DNA from: Albimonas donghaensis
GTDB lineage: Bacteria; Pseudomonadota; Alphaproteobacteria; Rhodobacterales; Rhodobacteraceae
NCBI RefSeq assembly: GCF_900106695.1
Contig: NZ_FNMZ01000002.1
Span: forward strand, 310,001-374,000
DNA length: 64,000 nucleotides
Direction of reading: 5' to 3'
This document shows, piece by piece, positions 37,229 to 46,012 of the stretch. Within the stretch, counting starts at the first letter, position 1; the number at the start of each line of letters is the position of its first letter. The notes beneath the pieces are model-generated. The model was not told the origin of the DNA. It worked only from the letters and a program-made list of their open reading frames with translations, and ran no database searches. The position numbers and the translations under genes were made by a program.

Positions 37229-39622
37229 ATGACCTCCGCCTCAGATTTCGACGCCTTCGACGCGTTAGAGGACGCCGCCGAGATGTCCCTCTCGGCCCGC
37301 GCCATGGCCGCGCGGCCGACGCCCTATCTCGACGGGCTCAATCCGCCCCAGCGCGAGGCGGTGGAGACGCTGGACGGCCCGGTCCTGATGCTCGCCGGCG
37401 CGGGCACCGGCAAGACCCGCGCGCTCACCGCCCGCATCGCCCATATTCTCAACCAGGGCCGCGCCCGCCCGTGGGAGATCCTCGCCGTCACCTTCACCAA
37501 CAAGGCGGCGCGCGAGATGAAGCACCGGGTCGCGGACCTGATCGGCCAGCCGGCCGAGGGGATGCCCTGGCTCGGCACCTTCCACGCGCTCTGCGCCAAG
37601 ATGCTGCGCCGGCACGCGGAACTGGTCCACCTGAAGTCCAGCTTCTCGATCCTCGACACCGACGACCAGCTGCGCCTGATCAAGCAGATCCTCCAGGCCG
37701 AACAGATCGACGACAAGCGCTGGCCCCCGCGGATGATGGCGAGCCTCATCGACCGCTGGAAGAATCGCGGCTGGCGGCCCGAGCAGCTCCCCTCCGACGA
37801 GGCCCACGCCTTCAATCGGCGCGGGGGCGAGATCTACGCCATGTACCAGGCCCGCCTGCGCAGCCTGAACGCGGTGGATTTCGGCGACCTGCTGCTGCAC
37901 ATGATCACCATCTTCCAGACCCATCCGGACGTGCTGGAGCAATGGCGCCACCGCTTCCGCTACGTGCTGGTGGACGAGTATCAGGACACCAACGTCGCCC
38001 AGTATCTGTGGCTCCGCCTGCTGGCGGCGGGGTCGCGCAACATCTGCTGCGTGGGCGACGACGACCAGTCGATCTACGGCTGGCGCGGGGCGGAGGTCGG
38101 CAACATCCTCCGCTTCGAGAAGGACTTCCCCGGCGCCCGCGTCATCCGGCTGGAGCAGAACTACCGCTCCACCCCCCATATCCTCGCCGCCGCCACCTCG
38201 GTCATTCACGCCAACGAGGAACGCCTCGGCAAGAGCCTGTGGACCGAGGCGCACGAGGGCGAGAAGGTCCGCCTCATCGGCCATTGGGACGGGGAGGAGG
38301 AGGCCCGCTGGATCGGCGAGGAGATCGAATCCTTCCAGCGCGGAACCCGGGGCATCGCGCCCCTGGGGCTCGACTCCATGGCGATCCTGGTGCGCGCCGG
38401 CTTCCAGATGCGGGTGTTCGAGGACCGCTTCCTGACCATCGGCCTGCCCTACCGGGTCATCGGCGGCCCGCGCTTCTACGAACGGCGCGAGATCCGGGAC
38501 GCCATGGCCTATTTCCGGCTGGCGGTCTCGCCCGATGACGGGCTGGCCTTCGAGCGCGTCGTCAACAATCCCAAGCGCGGGATCGGCGACAAGGCGCAGC
38601 AGACCATCAACCTCACGGCGCGCGAAGGCGGGCTGACCCTGGTCGAGGGCGCCCGCGCGCTGGTCGCCTCCGGCGGGCTGACCGCCCGGCCGCGCAAGGC
38701 GCTGGGCCAGCTGATCGACGGCATCGACCGCTGGCACGCCGCCTGCGCGTCGGGCGCCGACCATATCGCGCTGGCCGAAACCATCCTGGATGAAAGCGGC
38801 TACACCGACATGTGGAAGGCCGACACCTCGCCCGAGGCGCCCGGCCGGCTGGAGAACCTGAAGGAACTGGTGAAGGCGCTGGACGGGTTCGAGAACCTGC
38901 AGGGCTTTCTCGAACATGTCAGCCTGGTGATGGACAACGAAAGCGATGACGGGACCGAGAAAGTCTCGATCATGACGCTGCACGCCGCCAAGGGGCTGGA
39001 GTTTCCGGCCGTGTTCCTGCCGGGATGGGAGGACGGTCTGTTCCCCTCGCAGCGGAGCATGGACGAGAGCGGGCTGAAGGGGCTGGAGGAGGAACGCCGC
39101 CTCGCCTATGTCGGCCTGACCCGCGCGCGCGAACATCTGGTGGTGAGCTTCGCCGCCAACCGCGCCATCTACGGCCGGTGGCAGAGCGCCCTGCCCTCCC
39201 GCTTCATCGACGAGCTTCCCGCCGACCATGTCGAGGTGCTGACCCCGCCGGGCCTGCACGGCCACCCGGCGGCGCGGGCGGCGGCGCAGGGCGCGGTGGG
39301 GAACATCCCCGGCGTCATGCGCGGCTCGGAGCTGGAGGAGCGGGCGACGCGCACCGACGCCTACAACTCGCCCGGCTGGCGCCGGATGCAGTCGCGGGCC
39401 GGAAAACGCCCGATGAGCCAGCCGCGGGACTCCGCGCATCTGGTGATCGACGCCGAGGCGATCCCGACTTTCGAGGTCGGCGTGCGGGTCTTCCACCAGA
39501 AATTCGGCTACGGCGCGGTGGAGGCGGTGGAGGGCGACAAGCTGACCGTCGCCTTCGAGAAGGCCGGAACCAAGCGCATCGTTGCGAAGTTCGTCACCGC
39601 CGCCGACGACGCGCCCTTCTGA
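37229..39622 (+). CDS. uvrD: UvrD/PcrA-family ATP-dependent 3'-5' DNA helicase
   Basis: 797-residue superfamily 1A helicase acting in nucleotide excision and mismatch repair and in clearing RNA polymerase. Motifs in order: Q-motif LNPPQREAVETLDGPVLMLA, I GAGTGKT, Ia VTFTNKAAREM, II LVDEYQDTN, III GDDDQSIYGWRGA, IV RLEQNYRST, V VSIMTLHAAKGLEFPAVFLP and VI EERRLAYVGLTRARE. The C-terminal Tudor-like domain (VFHQKFGYGAVEAVEGDKL) is the part that contacts RNA polymerase in PcrA/UvrD. The start at 37229 has no clear ribosome-binding site and a leader of perhaps 35 nt. Confidence 0.95.
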   Translation: MTSASDFDAFDALEDAAEMSLSARAMAARPTPYLDGLNPPQREAVETLDGPVLMLAGAGTGKTRALTARIAHILNQGRARPWEILAVTFTNKAAREMKHRVADLIGQPAEGMPWLGTFHALCAKMLRRHAELVHLKSSFSILDTDDQLRLIKQILQAEQIDDKRWPPRMMASLIDRWKNRGWRPEQLPSDEAHAFNRRGGEIYAMYQARLRSLNAVDFGDLLLHMITIFQTHPDVLEQWRHRFRYVLVDEYQDTNVAQYLWLRLLAAGSRNICCVGDDDQSIYGWRGAEVGNILRFEKDFPGARVIRLEQNYRSTPHILAAATSVIHANEERLGKSLWTEAHEGEKVRLIGHWDGEEEARWIGEEIESFQRGTRGIAPLGLDSMAILVRAGFQMRVFEDRFLTIGLPYRVIGGPRFYERREIRDAMAYFRLAVSPDDGLAFERVVNNPKRGIGDKAQQTINLTAREGGLTLVEGARALVASGGLTARPRKALGQLIDGIDRWHAACASGADHIALAETILDESGYTDMWKADTSPEAPGRLENLKELVKALDGFENLQGFLEHVSLVMDNESDDGTEKVSIMTLHAAKGLEFPAVFLPGWEDGLFPSQRSMDESGLKGLEEERRLAYVGLTRAREHLVVSFAANRAIYGRWQSALPSRFIDELPADHVEVLTPPGLHGHPAARAAAQGAVGNIPGVMRGSELEERATRTDAYNSPGWRRMQSRAGKRPMSQPRDSAHLVIDAEAIPTFEVGVRVFHQKFGYGAVEAVEGDKLTVAFEKAGTKRIVAKFVTAADDAPF

Positions 39623-39910
39623 ACCCGCCCGCGCGGCCCCGCGGTTCCAACGCCGCGCGCCGACCCGCGCGCCGGCGGCCCCCTCGCGCCCGCGCGGCCC
39701 AGAGCCGGAAGCGCACGCGGCGCCGTCTCCAGCCGGCCGGCCGCGCCGCGAACATGCAGGCGTCCCCGCCGCCGGACGCGGCAGACCCGAAGGCCGCTTG
39801 CGGCCGGAGACATGGGAACGCCCCGCAGGGGCGCCGCCGAATTCCGCTCCGCCGCAATCAGGTCGCGCCGGCGCCGTGACCTCGCCCCCGGACGTGCTAC
39901 CTTCCCGCGC
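39623..39910. other. Intergenic region uvrD-cls with 56-bp element
   Basis: 288 bp with very high GC and no gene. The 56-bp double-hairpin element (copy 2, 39786-39841) ends 69 bp before the cls start. No terminator with a T-run is visible after uvrD. Confidence 0.6.
39786..39841. repeat. 56-bp double-hairpin element, copy 2
   Basis: Same architecture as 36112-36167: CCCGAAGGCC, loop GCTTGC, GGCCGGAGA, 8 variable bases, CGCCCCGCAGGGGC, GCCGCCGAA. Stem sequences are identical to copy 1; the differences are in the loop, the 8-base spacer and one 3' base. Confidence 0.75.
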
Positions 39911-41152
39911 ATGACCCTGATCGACGCCTCGCCCGCCGCGCCGCCCCGACCGCGCCATCCGATCCCGCCGCGTCCCGATCCCGGAGCGCGACGCCTGGCG
40001 CTCGCGCTCGAAAGCGCGCTGGGCACGCCGTTCTCGCCGGGCAACCGGGTCGACGTGCTGCGCAACGGGGACCAGATCTTCCCCGCCATGCTCGACGCCA
40101 TCGCCGCCGCCCGGCGGCGCATCGAGTTCCTCACCTTCGTCTACTGGCAGGGCGAGATCGCCGAGCGCTTCGCCGAAGCCCTCGCCGCCCGCGCCCGCGA
40201 CGGGGTGGAGACGCTGGTGGTGCTGGACGGGTTCGGCGCGCGGCCGATGAGCTCGAACCTGGTGACCCTGATGCAGGACGCCGGCGTGCAGGTGCGCTGG
40301 TTCCGCCCCCTGCCGCGCCTCAAGCTCTGGCAATCCGACAACCGCACCCACCGCAAGGCGCTGATCATCGACGGGCGCGTGGGCTTCACCGGCGGCGTCG
40401 GGATCGCGGCGGAATGGGAGGGGAACGCCGACGGGCCGGACCATTGGCGCGACACCCATTTCCGCATCCGGGGCCCGGCGGTGGCCGGCCTTCGGGCCGC
40501 GTTCTACGAAGACTGGATGGAATCGGGCGGCGATCTCGGCCCCTTGTTCACCGTGGCCCCGACCCCAACGCGCGTCCGCCCCGGCGTGGACGAAACCGGC
40601 GGGACGCTGGCTCAGGTGGCGCCGGCGGGGGCCTCGGTCGGGCTGAACTCCATCGCCCGGCTGCACAACGCGCTGATCCGGCTGGCGCGCCGGCGGCTGC
40701 GCATCTGCACGCCCTATTTCTCCCCCGACCAGACCATGGCCGACCTGCTGGAGGCCGCGGCCAGGCGCGGCGTCGAGGTGCAGGTGATGATGCCCGGCCC
40801 GATCATCGACAAGCGCCTGTCCGAGCTTGCCGGCGCCGAGCACTGGGAACGGCTGATGGCCGCCGGCGTCACGCTGATGCAGTATCAGCCGACGATGCTG
40901 CACGCCAAGCTGATCACCATCGACGGGCGGCTGGCCTCGATCGGGTCGGCCAATTTCAACCAGCGCTCGCGGCTCAAGGATCACGAAGTGGCGGTGAACC
41001 TGCTGGACGCGGAGATGTGCGCCCTGCTCGACGGCCATTTCGAGCAGGACCTCGAACTCTGCGAGCCGGTCTGCCCGCGGCGCTGGGGCAGGCGGTCGAT
41101 GCTGCGCCGGGCGCTGGAAGCCGCGGCGTCGCCGCTGCGCTCCCAGGCCTGA
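39911..41152 (+). CDS. cls: Cardiolipin synthase-like phospholipase D family enzyme
   Basis: 413-residue member of the PLD superfamily with two HKD motifs: THRKALIIDGRVGFTGG near residue 150 and MLHAKLITIDGRLASIGSAN near 325. This fits cardiolipin synthase (ClsB/ClsC type), which transfers phosphatidyl groups between phosphatidylglycerol molecules. No strong N-terminal membrane helices are present, unlike ClsA; the ClsB-like class is therefore more likely. The ATG at 39911 is used; the frame is open upstream but without homology. Confidence 0.85.
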   Translation: MTLIDASPAAPPRPRHPIPPRPDPGARRLALALESALGTPFSPGNRVDVLRNGDQIFPAMLDAIAAARRRIEFLTFVYWQGEIAERFAEALAARARDGVETLVVLDGFGARPMSSNLVTLMQDAGVQVRWFRPLPRLKLWQSDNRTHRKALIIDGRVGFTGGVGIAAEWEGNADGPDHWRDTHFRIRGPAVAGLRAAFYEDWMESGGDLGPLFTVAPTPTRVRPGVDETGGTLAQVAPAGASVGLNSIARLHNALIRLARRRLRICTPYFSPDQTMADLLEAAARRGVEVQVMMPGPIIDKRLSELAGAEHWERLMAAGVTLMQYQPTMLHAKLITIDGRLASIGSANFNQRSRLKDHEVAVNLLDAEMCALLDGHFEQDLELCEPVCPRRWGRRSMLRRALEAAASPLRSQA

Positions 41153-41216
41153 CGGGTCCGGCCCGCCCCGCCCCGCCTGTTCGGCCCCGCTGTTCGGCCC
41201 CGCCTGTTCGACCCGC

Positions 41217-42221
41217 CTATTCCGCGGCGGCGGGCATCGTCATGTCGCGCATCGCCTGGGCGGCGATCTCGAAGCTGCGCACCCGCTCCGCATGGCCGTG
41301 GATCTGGCCGGCGAGGATGACCTCGTCGGGCCGGTAGCGGGCCACCAGCGTCTCGATCCCCTCGGTCACCTGCTGGAGCGTGCCGCAGGCGGTGACGGCC
41401 TGGGTCGCCGCCACCATGGCGAGCGCGGCGGGGTCGAGATGATCCTCGATCCGGTCCACCGGCGCCGGCAGCTTGCCCGGCCGGCCCGAGCGCAGCCGCG
41501 CCATGCCGAGCTGCGACGAGGTGCGGATGCGCTTCGCCTCGGCCTCCGTCTCCGCGCCGAAGACATTGATCGCCAGCATGAAATGCGGGGCGTCGAGCTG
41601 GCCGGGCTGGAAATGCGCGCGGTAGACCTCCGCCGCCTGTTCGGCCAGCTGCGGCGCGAAATGCGAGGCGAAGGCGTAGGGCAGCCCCAGATGCGCGGCC
41701 AGCTGCGCGCCGTAGAGCGACGAGCCCAGCATCCAGATCGGCACCTTCGTGCCCTGCCCCGGAAAGGCGCGGACATGGGCGCCCGGATCGGGCTCGCCCA
41801 GATAGCGCATCAATTCCACCACGTCCTGGGGGAAGGTGTCGACCTGATCCATGCCGCGACGGAGCGCCCGGGCGGTGGCCATGTCGGTCCCCGGCGCCCG
41901 GCCGAGCCCCAGGTCGATGCGGTCGCCGTAGAGCGTCGCCAGCGTCCCGAACTGCTCGGCGATGATCAGGGGCGAGTGGTTGGGCAGCATCACCCCGCCC
42001 GAGCCGACCCGGATGGTCCTGGTCCCCCCCGCCACATGCCCCAGCAGGATCGCGGTGGCGGCGGAGGCGATGCCGGGCATGTTGTGATGCTCGGCCATCC
42101 AGTAGCGGGTGAAGCCCAGACGCTCGGCCTGGCGGGCGAGGTCGAGCGTGTTGCGGAAACTGTCGGCGGCCTCGAAGCCCTCGGGCACGGGGGCGAGGTC
42201 GAGCAGCGAATAGGGGATCAT
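41217..42221 (-). CDS. LLM-class flavin-dependent oxidoreductase (luciferase-like)
   Basis: 334-residue TIM-barrel protein of the bacterial luciferase-like monooxygenase family. Typical blocks: [57 protein letters not shown] (here [12 protein letters not shown]), [14 protein letters not shown] and [20 protein letters not shown]. It resembles the YhbW/MsnO8-like group, which bind FMNH2; substrate unknown. Short CGCCTGTTCGGCCC repeats border its 3' end (41174-41220). Confidence 0.88.
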   Translation of the reverse strand: MIPYSLLDLAPVPEGFEAADSFRNTLDLARQAERLGFTRYWMAEHHNMPGIASAATAILLGHVAGGTRTIRVGSGGVMLPNHSPLIIAEQFGTLATLYGDRIDLGLGRAPGTDMATARALRRGMDQVDTFPQDVVELMRYLGEPDPGAHVRAFPGQGTKVPIWMLGSSLYGAQLAAHLGLPYAFASHFAPQLAEQAAEVYRAHFQPGQLDAPHFMLAINVFGAETEAEAKRIRTSSQLGMARLRSGRPGKLPAPVDRIEDHLDPAALAMVAATQAVTACGTLQQVTEGIETLVARYRPDEVILAGQIHGHAERVRSFEIAAQAMRDMTMPAAAE

Positions 42222-42410
42222 GCGGTCCCTCCCCGGAATGGTTCGTTGGCCTTAACATAGGGGCGCGGGCGCGCGGAGGCGAGGGGGCGCGCGCGGCGTC
42301 GACCGGAGGGAGCCGCGCGTCACCCCGCCCGCTTGCGGAAAAGAGGCGCCCGCGCGGCGCTGCGGCAGGGGCGCTTGCGGCGAGGGACGCGTGACGAAGA
42401 GGGCGCGCGC

Positions 42411-42617
42411 TCAGCCCACCGGAAAGCCGGTGGGCGGGCCGTCGAGGGAGCGGAAGGTCCTAGTCCGCCCAAAGGCCTCCAGCCCCTCGGCCCCCCCGGC
42501 GTCGGCCCGGTCCGGCAGCGCCGAGCGCTTCCCTGCATGGTCGACGTCCGACGCGCCGTAGCCGCGGGAGGTCAGCGCCCTGTCCACGTCCAGCCGCGCG
42601 ATCTTGCGGGCGAACAT
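42411..42617 (-). CDS. Possible small protein downstream of trpA
   Basis: 68-residue frame (starting MFARKIARLDVDRALTSRGY) located 27 bp after the trpA terminator hairpin. Third codon positions are almost all G or C, as in real genes of this genome, and GCGGGGA is a possible ribosome-binding site. No family recognised and the flanking 485 bp (42222-42706) hold no other candidate. Its last codons overlap a 9-bp hairpin (42414-42435). Chance opening by base bias is a real alternative. Confidence 0.35.
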   Translation of the reverse strand: MFARKIARLDVDRALTSRGYGASDVDHAGKRSALPDRADAGGAEGLEAFGRTRTFRSLDGPPTGFPVG

Positions 42618-42643
42618 CCAGTCCCCGCCGCCGGAACGCGAAA

Positions 42644-42672
42644 CGCCCGTCCCGGGGCCGCCGGGACGGGCG
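42644..42672 (-). terminator. Hairpin terminator after trpA
   Basis: CGCCCGTCCCGG / CCGGGACGGGCG, a perfect 12-bp stem with a 5-nt loop, followed on the minus strand by TTTCG, 35 bp after the trpA stop. Confidence 0.75.
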
Positions 42673-42706
42673 CATGACGCGCGGTCGCCGCGGCGCCGCC
42701 CGGGCT

Positions 42707-43504
42707 TCAGCCCTTGGCGTTGTGGGCGGCGTCGGCGAGGGACTTGACGAAGGCCAGCACCTCGGCCGGGGACTGGCCGGCGCCGATCCGCTCCACGATG
42801 GCGGAGCCGACCACCACGCCGTCGGCGACCTTGGCGATCTCCGAGGCGCGCTCCGGCGTCTTGATGCCGAAGCCGACGCAGACCGGCAGGCCGCCCTGGG
42901 ACTTGATCCGCGCGACCTCGGGGGCCACGGCGGCGGCCGTGGCCTCGGCGGCGCCGGTGATGCCGGTGATCGAGACGTAGTAGACGAAGCCCGACGTGTT
43001 CGAGAGCACCTTGGGCAGGCGCCTGTCATCGGTGGTGGGCGTCGCCAGGCGAATGAAGTTCAGCCCGGCCGCCTTGGCGGGAAGGCAGAGCTCGTCGTCT
43101 TCCTCGGGCGGCAGGTCAACCACGATCAGACCGTCGACGCCGGCGGATTTCGCCTCCGCCAGGAAGGTCTCCACGCCCATGGAATAGATCGGGTTGTAGT
43201 AGCCCATGATGACCACTGGGGTCTCATCATCGGTCTCGCGCAGGGCGCGGACCAGATCGAGCGTGCCCTGCAGGGTCATCCCGGCCTCGAGCGCCCGCTG
43301 ACCGGCGAGCTGCACGGCGGGGCCGTCGGCCATCGGGTCGGTGAAGGGCAGGCCGAACTCGATCAGGTCGGCGCCCGCGGCGGGCAGGCCGCGGATGATC
43401 TCCAGCGAGGTCTCGCGGTCCGGATCCCCGGCCATCACGTAGGGCACGAAGGCGGCGCGCCCCTCGGCGGCGAGCTTCGCGAAGCGACGGTCGATGCGGG
43501 TCAT
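42707..43504 (-). CDS. trpA: Tryptophan synthase alpha chain
   Basis: 265 residues; cleaves indole-3-glycerol phosphate and passes indole through the tunnel to TrpB. Catalytic Glu is in [19 protein letters not shown] and Asp in [14 protein letters not shown]; the phosphate loop is [17 protein letters not shown] with [12 protein letters not shown]. TrpB-contact segment [20 protein letters not shown] is intact. Normally trpA follows trpB directly; here a DUF2158-like gene stands between them. Confidence 0.97.
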   Translation of the reverse strand: MTRIDRRFAKLAAEGRAAFVPYVMAGDPDRETSLEIIRGLPAAGADLIEFGLPFTDPMADGPAVQLAGQRALEAGMTLQGTLDLVRALRETDDETPVVIMGYYNPIYSMGVETFLAEAKSAGVDGLIVVDLPPEEDDELCLPAKAAGLNFIRLATPTTDDRRLPKVLSNTSGFVYYVSITGITGAAEATAAAVAPEVARIKSQGGLPVCVGFGIKTPERASEIAKVADGVVVGSAIVERIGAGQSPAEVLAFVKSLADAAHNAKG

Positions 43505-43683
43505 GCGGGCCCTCTTGCCTCAGCCTCGCCGCCGCGCCCCTGGTTCGCGGGCGGGCGGCCGGTCGTCGGATCGGGCGAGGGCCGGAGGGCCCGCGCCGGG
43601 GTCGAACCCACCCCCGCGCGCGCTGACCGGGTCAGGCGGCGGCGGGGCGGGCGTGCGGGCCGGGACGCGCCCGGCCGCGCGGA

Positions 43684-44109
43684 TCAATCGTCGTCGCGGA
43701 AGAACTTCTTCTCACGCGGGCGACCGTCCCAGCCGGTCTTGCCGCCGCGCGGGCCGCCGCGGTCGTCGCGCCCGGGCTTGCCGCCGAAGCCGCCGCCGTC
43801 GCGATCGTCCCGGTCGCCGCCGCGGTCATTGCGGTCGTTGTTGCCGCGATAGCCGCCGGGGCCGCCCCGGTCGTTGCGGTCGCCGCCGCGATGACCGCCG
43901 CCGAAGCCGCCCGGACGGCCGCCGCTGCGGTTGTCGTCGCTGCCGCGGAATTCCCACTTGTTCAGCAGCTTCTCGTCGAACGTATCGCGGCCGATACGCC
44001 CTTCATGGCACCACACGACGCTGACCTTGTCGGCATCGATGCTCTCGACGGCCATCCGCATGGAGCCGGAGATGAGGACGACCATGTCGCCCGTATTGAA
44101 CTTCGCCAC
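43684..44109 (-). CDS. DUF2158-like protein with long Gly/Arg/Asp-rich (RGG-like) tail
   Basis: 141 residues in two parts. The first 55 (MAKFNTGDMVVLISGSMRMA, then VESIDADKVSVVWCHEGRIG) resemble the small SH3-like YodC/DUF2158 domain. The remaining 85 residues are almost only Gly, Arg, Asp and Asn, with many GGxRxD, RGG and NDRGG motifs, closing in REKKFFRDDD. Such tails are typical of disordered RNA-binding or condensate-forming segments. It lies between trpB (93 bp upstream) and trpA (179 bp downstream), on the same strand. No function can be assigned; RNA binding is inference from composition. Confidence 0.8.
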   Translation of the reverse strand: MAKFNTGDMVVLISGSMRMAVESIDADKVSVVWCHEGRIGRDTFDEKLLNKWEFRGSDDNRSGGRPGGFGGGHRGGDRNDRGGPGGYRGNNDRNDRGGDRDDRDGGGFGGKPGRDDRGGPRGGKTGWDGRPREKKFFRDDD

Positions 44110-44202
44110 GTAACGTAACCTTCGATGCGCCCCGTCAGGGTCCTGCCCCGGGGCTTGGCTCTTCGTCCTCCCCGCGGACCCTTTCCGCGGGGCGGGACAG
44201 AA

Positions 44203-45423
44203 TCAGATCGACGTCCCCAGCGCCTCGGCGACGGTGAAGATGTCCTTGTCGCCGCGCCCGCACATGTTCATCACCAGAAGCGAATCCTTCGGCAGGGTCG
44301 GAGCGAGCTTGGTCACATGCGCCAAGGCGTGCGCAGGTTCAAGCGCGGGGATGATGCCCTCGGTGCGACAGGATAGCTGGAAGGCGTCCAGCGCCTCCGC
44401 ATCCGTGACCGAGACGTATTCGACCCGCTTGATGTCGTGCAGCCAGGAATGCTCCGGCCCGATGCCCGGATAGTCGAGCCCGGCGGAGATCGAGTGCCCC
44501 TCCAGAATCTGGCCGTCATCGTCCTGCAGCAGATAGGTGCGGTTGCCATGCAGCACGCCCGGACGCCCGCCGGTCAGCGAGGCCGCATGCTCCATCCGCT
44601 CATCGACCCCGTGGCCGCCGGCCTCGACGCCCACGATGCGCACGTCCTTGTCGTCGAGGAACGGGTGGAACAGGCCCATGGCGTTGGAGCCGCCGCCGAT
44701 GCAGGCCACCAGCACGTCGGGCAGACGGCCCTCGGCCTCCTGCATCTGGGCCCTGGTCTCCTTGCCGATGATCGACTGGAAATCGCGGACCATGGCCGGA
44801 TAGGGATGCGGGCCGGCGACGGTGCCGATGCAGTAGAAGGTGTCGTCGATATTGGTCACCCAGTCGCGCATCGCCTCGTTCATCGCGTCCTTGAGGGTCG
44901 CGCGGCCGGAGGTGGCGGGGATGACCTCGGCGCCCAGCAGGCGCATGCGGAACACGTTGGGCTTCTGGCGCTCCACATCCGTCGCGCCCATGTAGACCAC
45001 GCATTTCAGGCCGAACTTGGCGCAGACCGTCGCGGTCGCCACGCCATGCTGGCCGGCGCCGGTTTCGGCGATGATGCGGGTCTTGCCCATGCGCCGCGCC
45101 AGCAGGATCTGGCCGAGCACGTTGTTGATCTTGTGCGCGCCGGTGTGGTTCAGCTCGTCGCGCTTGAGGTAGACCTTGGCGCCGCCGAGCTCTTCCGTCA
45201 GCCGCGGCGCGAAGTAGAGCGGGCTGGGCCGGCCCACATAGTGGGTCCACAGGTCGTCCATCTCCGCCCAGAAGGTCGGATCGGTCTTGGCCTTCTCGTA
45301 TTCCGCCTCCAGGTCGAGGATCAGCGGCATCAGCGTCTCGGAGACGAAACGTCCTCCGTAGATGCCGAAGCGGCCGCGCTCGTCGGGTCCGGTGCGGAAG
45401 CTGTTGGCGCCGTCTGCAGTCAT
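44203..45423 (-). CDS. trpB: Tryptophan synthase beta chain
   Basis: 406-residue PLP enzyme condensing indole with serine. PLP Lys is in [19 protein letters not shown] (the HK pair), the catalytic [20 protein letters not shown] block and the phosphate-binding GGGSNAMG are present, with [20 protein letters not shown] in the N-terminal domain. The ATG at 45423 with GGGGAGA ahead is preferred over 45468. Length is standard. Confidence 0.97.
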   Translation of the reverse strand: MTADGANSFRTGPDERGRFGIYGGRFVSETLMPLILDLEAEYEKAKTDPTFWAEMDDLWTHYVGRPSPLYFAPRLTEELGGAKVYLKRDELNHTGAHKINNVLGQILLARRMGKTRIIAETGAGQHGVATATVCAKFGLKCVVYMGATDVERQKPNVFRMRLLGAEVIPATSGRATLKDAMNEAMRDWVTNIDDTFYCIGTVAGPHPYPAMVRDFQSIIGKETRAQMQEAEGRLPDVLVACIGGGSNAMGLFHPFLDDKDVRIVGVEAGGHGVDERMEHAASLTGGRPGVLHGNRTYLLQDDDGQILEGHSISAGLDYPGIGPEHSWLHDIKRVEYVSVTDAEALDAFQLSCRTEGIIPALEPAHALAHVTKLAPTLPKDSLLVMNMCGRGDKDIFTVAEALGTSI

Positions 45424-45510
45424 CTCGGCGATCTCCCCGTGGCTCACGCCGCGAGGTTTAGACCCCATGGCGCGCCGCGTCGAGAGGTTCCGCAGGCGGC
45501 GCGGGGCCTT

Positions 45511-45990
45511 TCAGAGCTTCATCTTGAACCCGGCATGGGACCGCGCGAAGCCCTGCGCCAGCCAGAAGCGATGCGCGTCGGGGCGGGCGAGGTCGGAGGT
45601 GAGCTGCACGAGCCGCGCGCCCTCGGCCTTCGCGAGCGCGATGGCGTGGGCGACCATCTTCGCTCCGACCCCGTGCGAGCGGTGGGAGAGCGCGACGCGG
45701 ACATTCTCCATCTCCGCCCGGATGGCGCCCTTGTGGGACAGGCCGGGCATCAGGATCAGCTGCAGGCAGCCGACCACCGCGCCATGCCCGGCCTCGGCCA
45801 CGATCAGGCGGTTGCCGGACTGGGCCTGGATGGCGCGGAACGCCTCCAGATAGGCGGGATCGTCATTGGCCCCCTCGCGCGCCGCCCCGATCGGGTCGTC
45901 GGCCAGCATGGCGGCGAGCTGGGGCACGTCCTCCTCCCGCGCATCGCGGAAGGTGAGGGCGTCGAGCGAGGGATGCGCGGGGTCGGTCAC
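45511..45990 (-). CDS. GNAT family N-acetyltransferase
   Basis: 159 residues. Acetyl-CoA site: MENVRVALSHRSHGVGAKMV (the R-x-x-G-x-G/A pattern is RSHGVG), preceded by VVGCLQLILMPGLSHKG and followed by ARLVQLTSDLARPDAHRFWL. A GTG start at 45990 behind GGAG places the gene 22 bp after the upstream serine-hydrolase gene; ATG starts at 46077 or 46047 would overlap it. Substrate unknown. Confidence 0.83.
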   Translation of the reverse strand: MTDPAHPSLDALTFRDAREEDVPQLAAMLADDPIGAAREGANDDPAYLEAFRAIQAQSGNRLIVAEAGHGAVVGCLQLILMPGLSHKGAIRAEMENVRVALSHRSHGVGAKMVAHAIALAKAEGARLVQLTSDLARPDAHRFWLAQGFARSHAGFKMKL

Positions 45991-46012
45991 GAAGGGCTCC
46001 GGATCGGGGAGG

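Noticed and set aside
37265-41038. A 1257-codon open frame on the minus strand
   Set aside because: It lies antisense to the UvrD helicase and the cardiolipin synthase, which have all their motifs. Composition (Gly, His, Gln, Arg) is typical of shadow frames.
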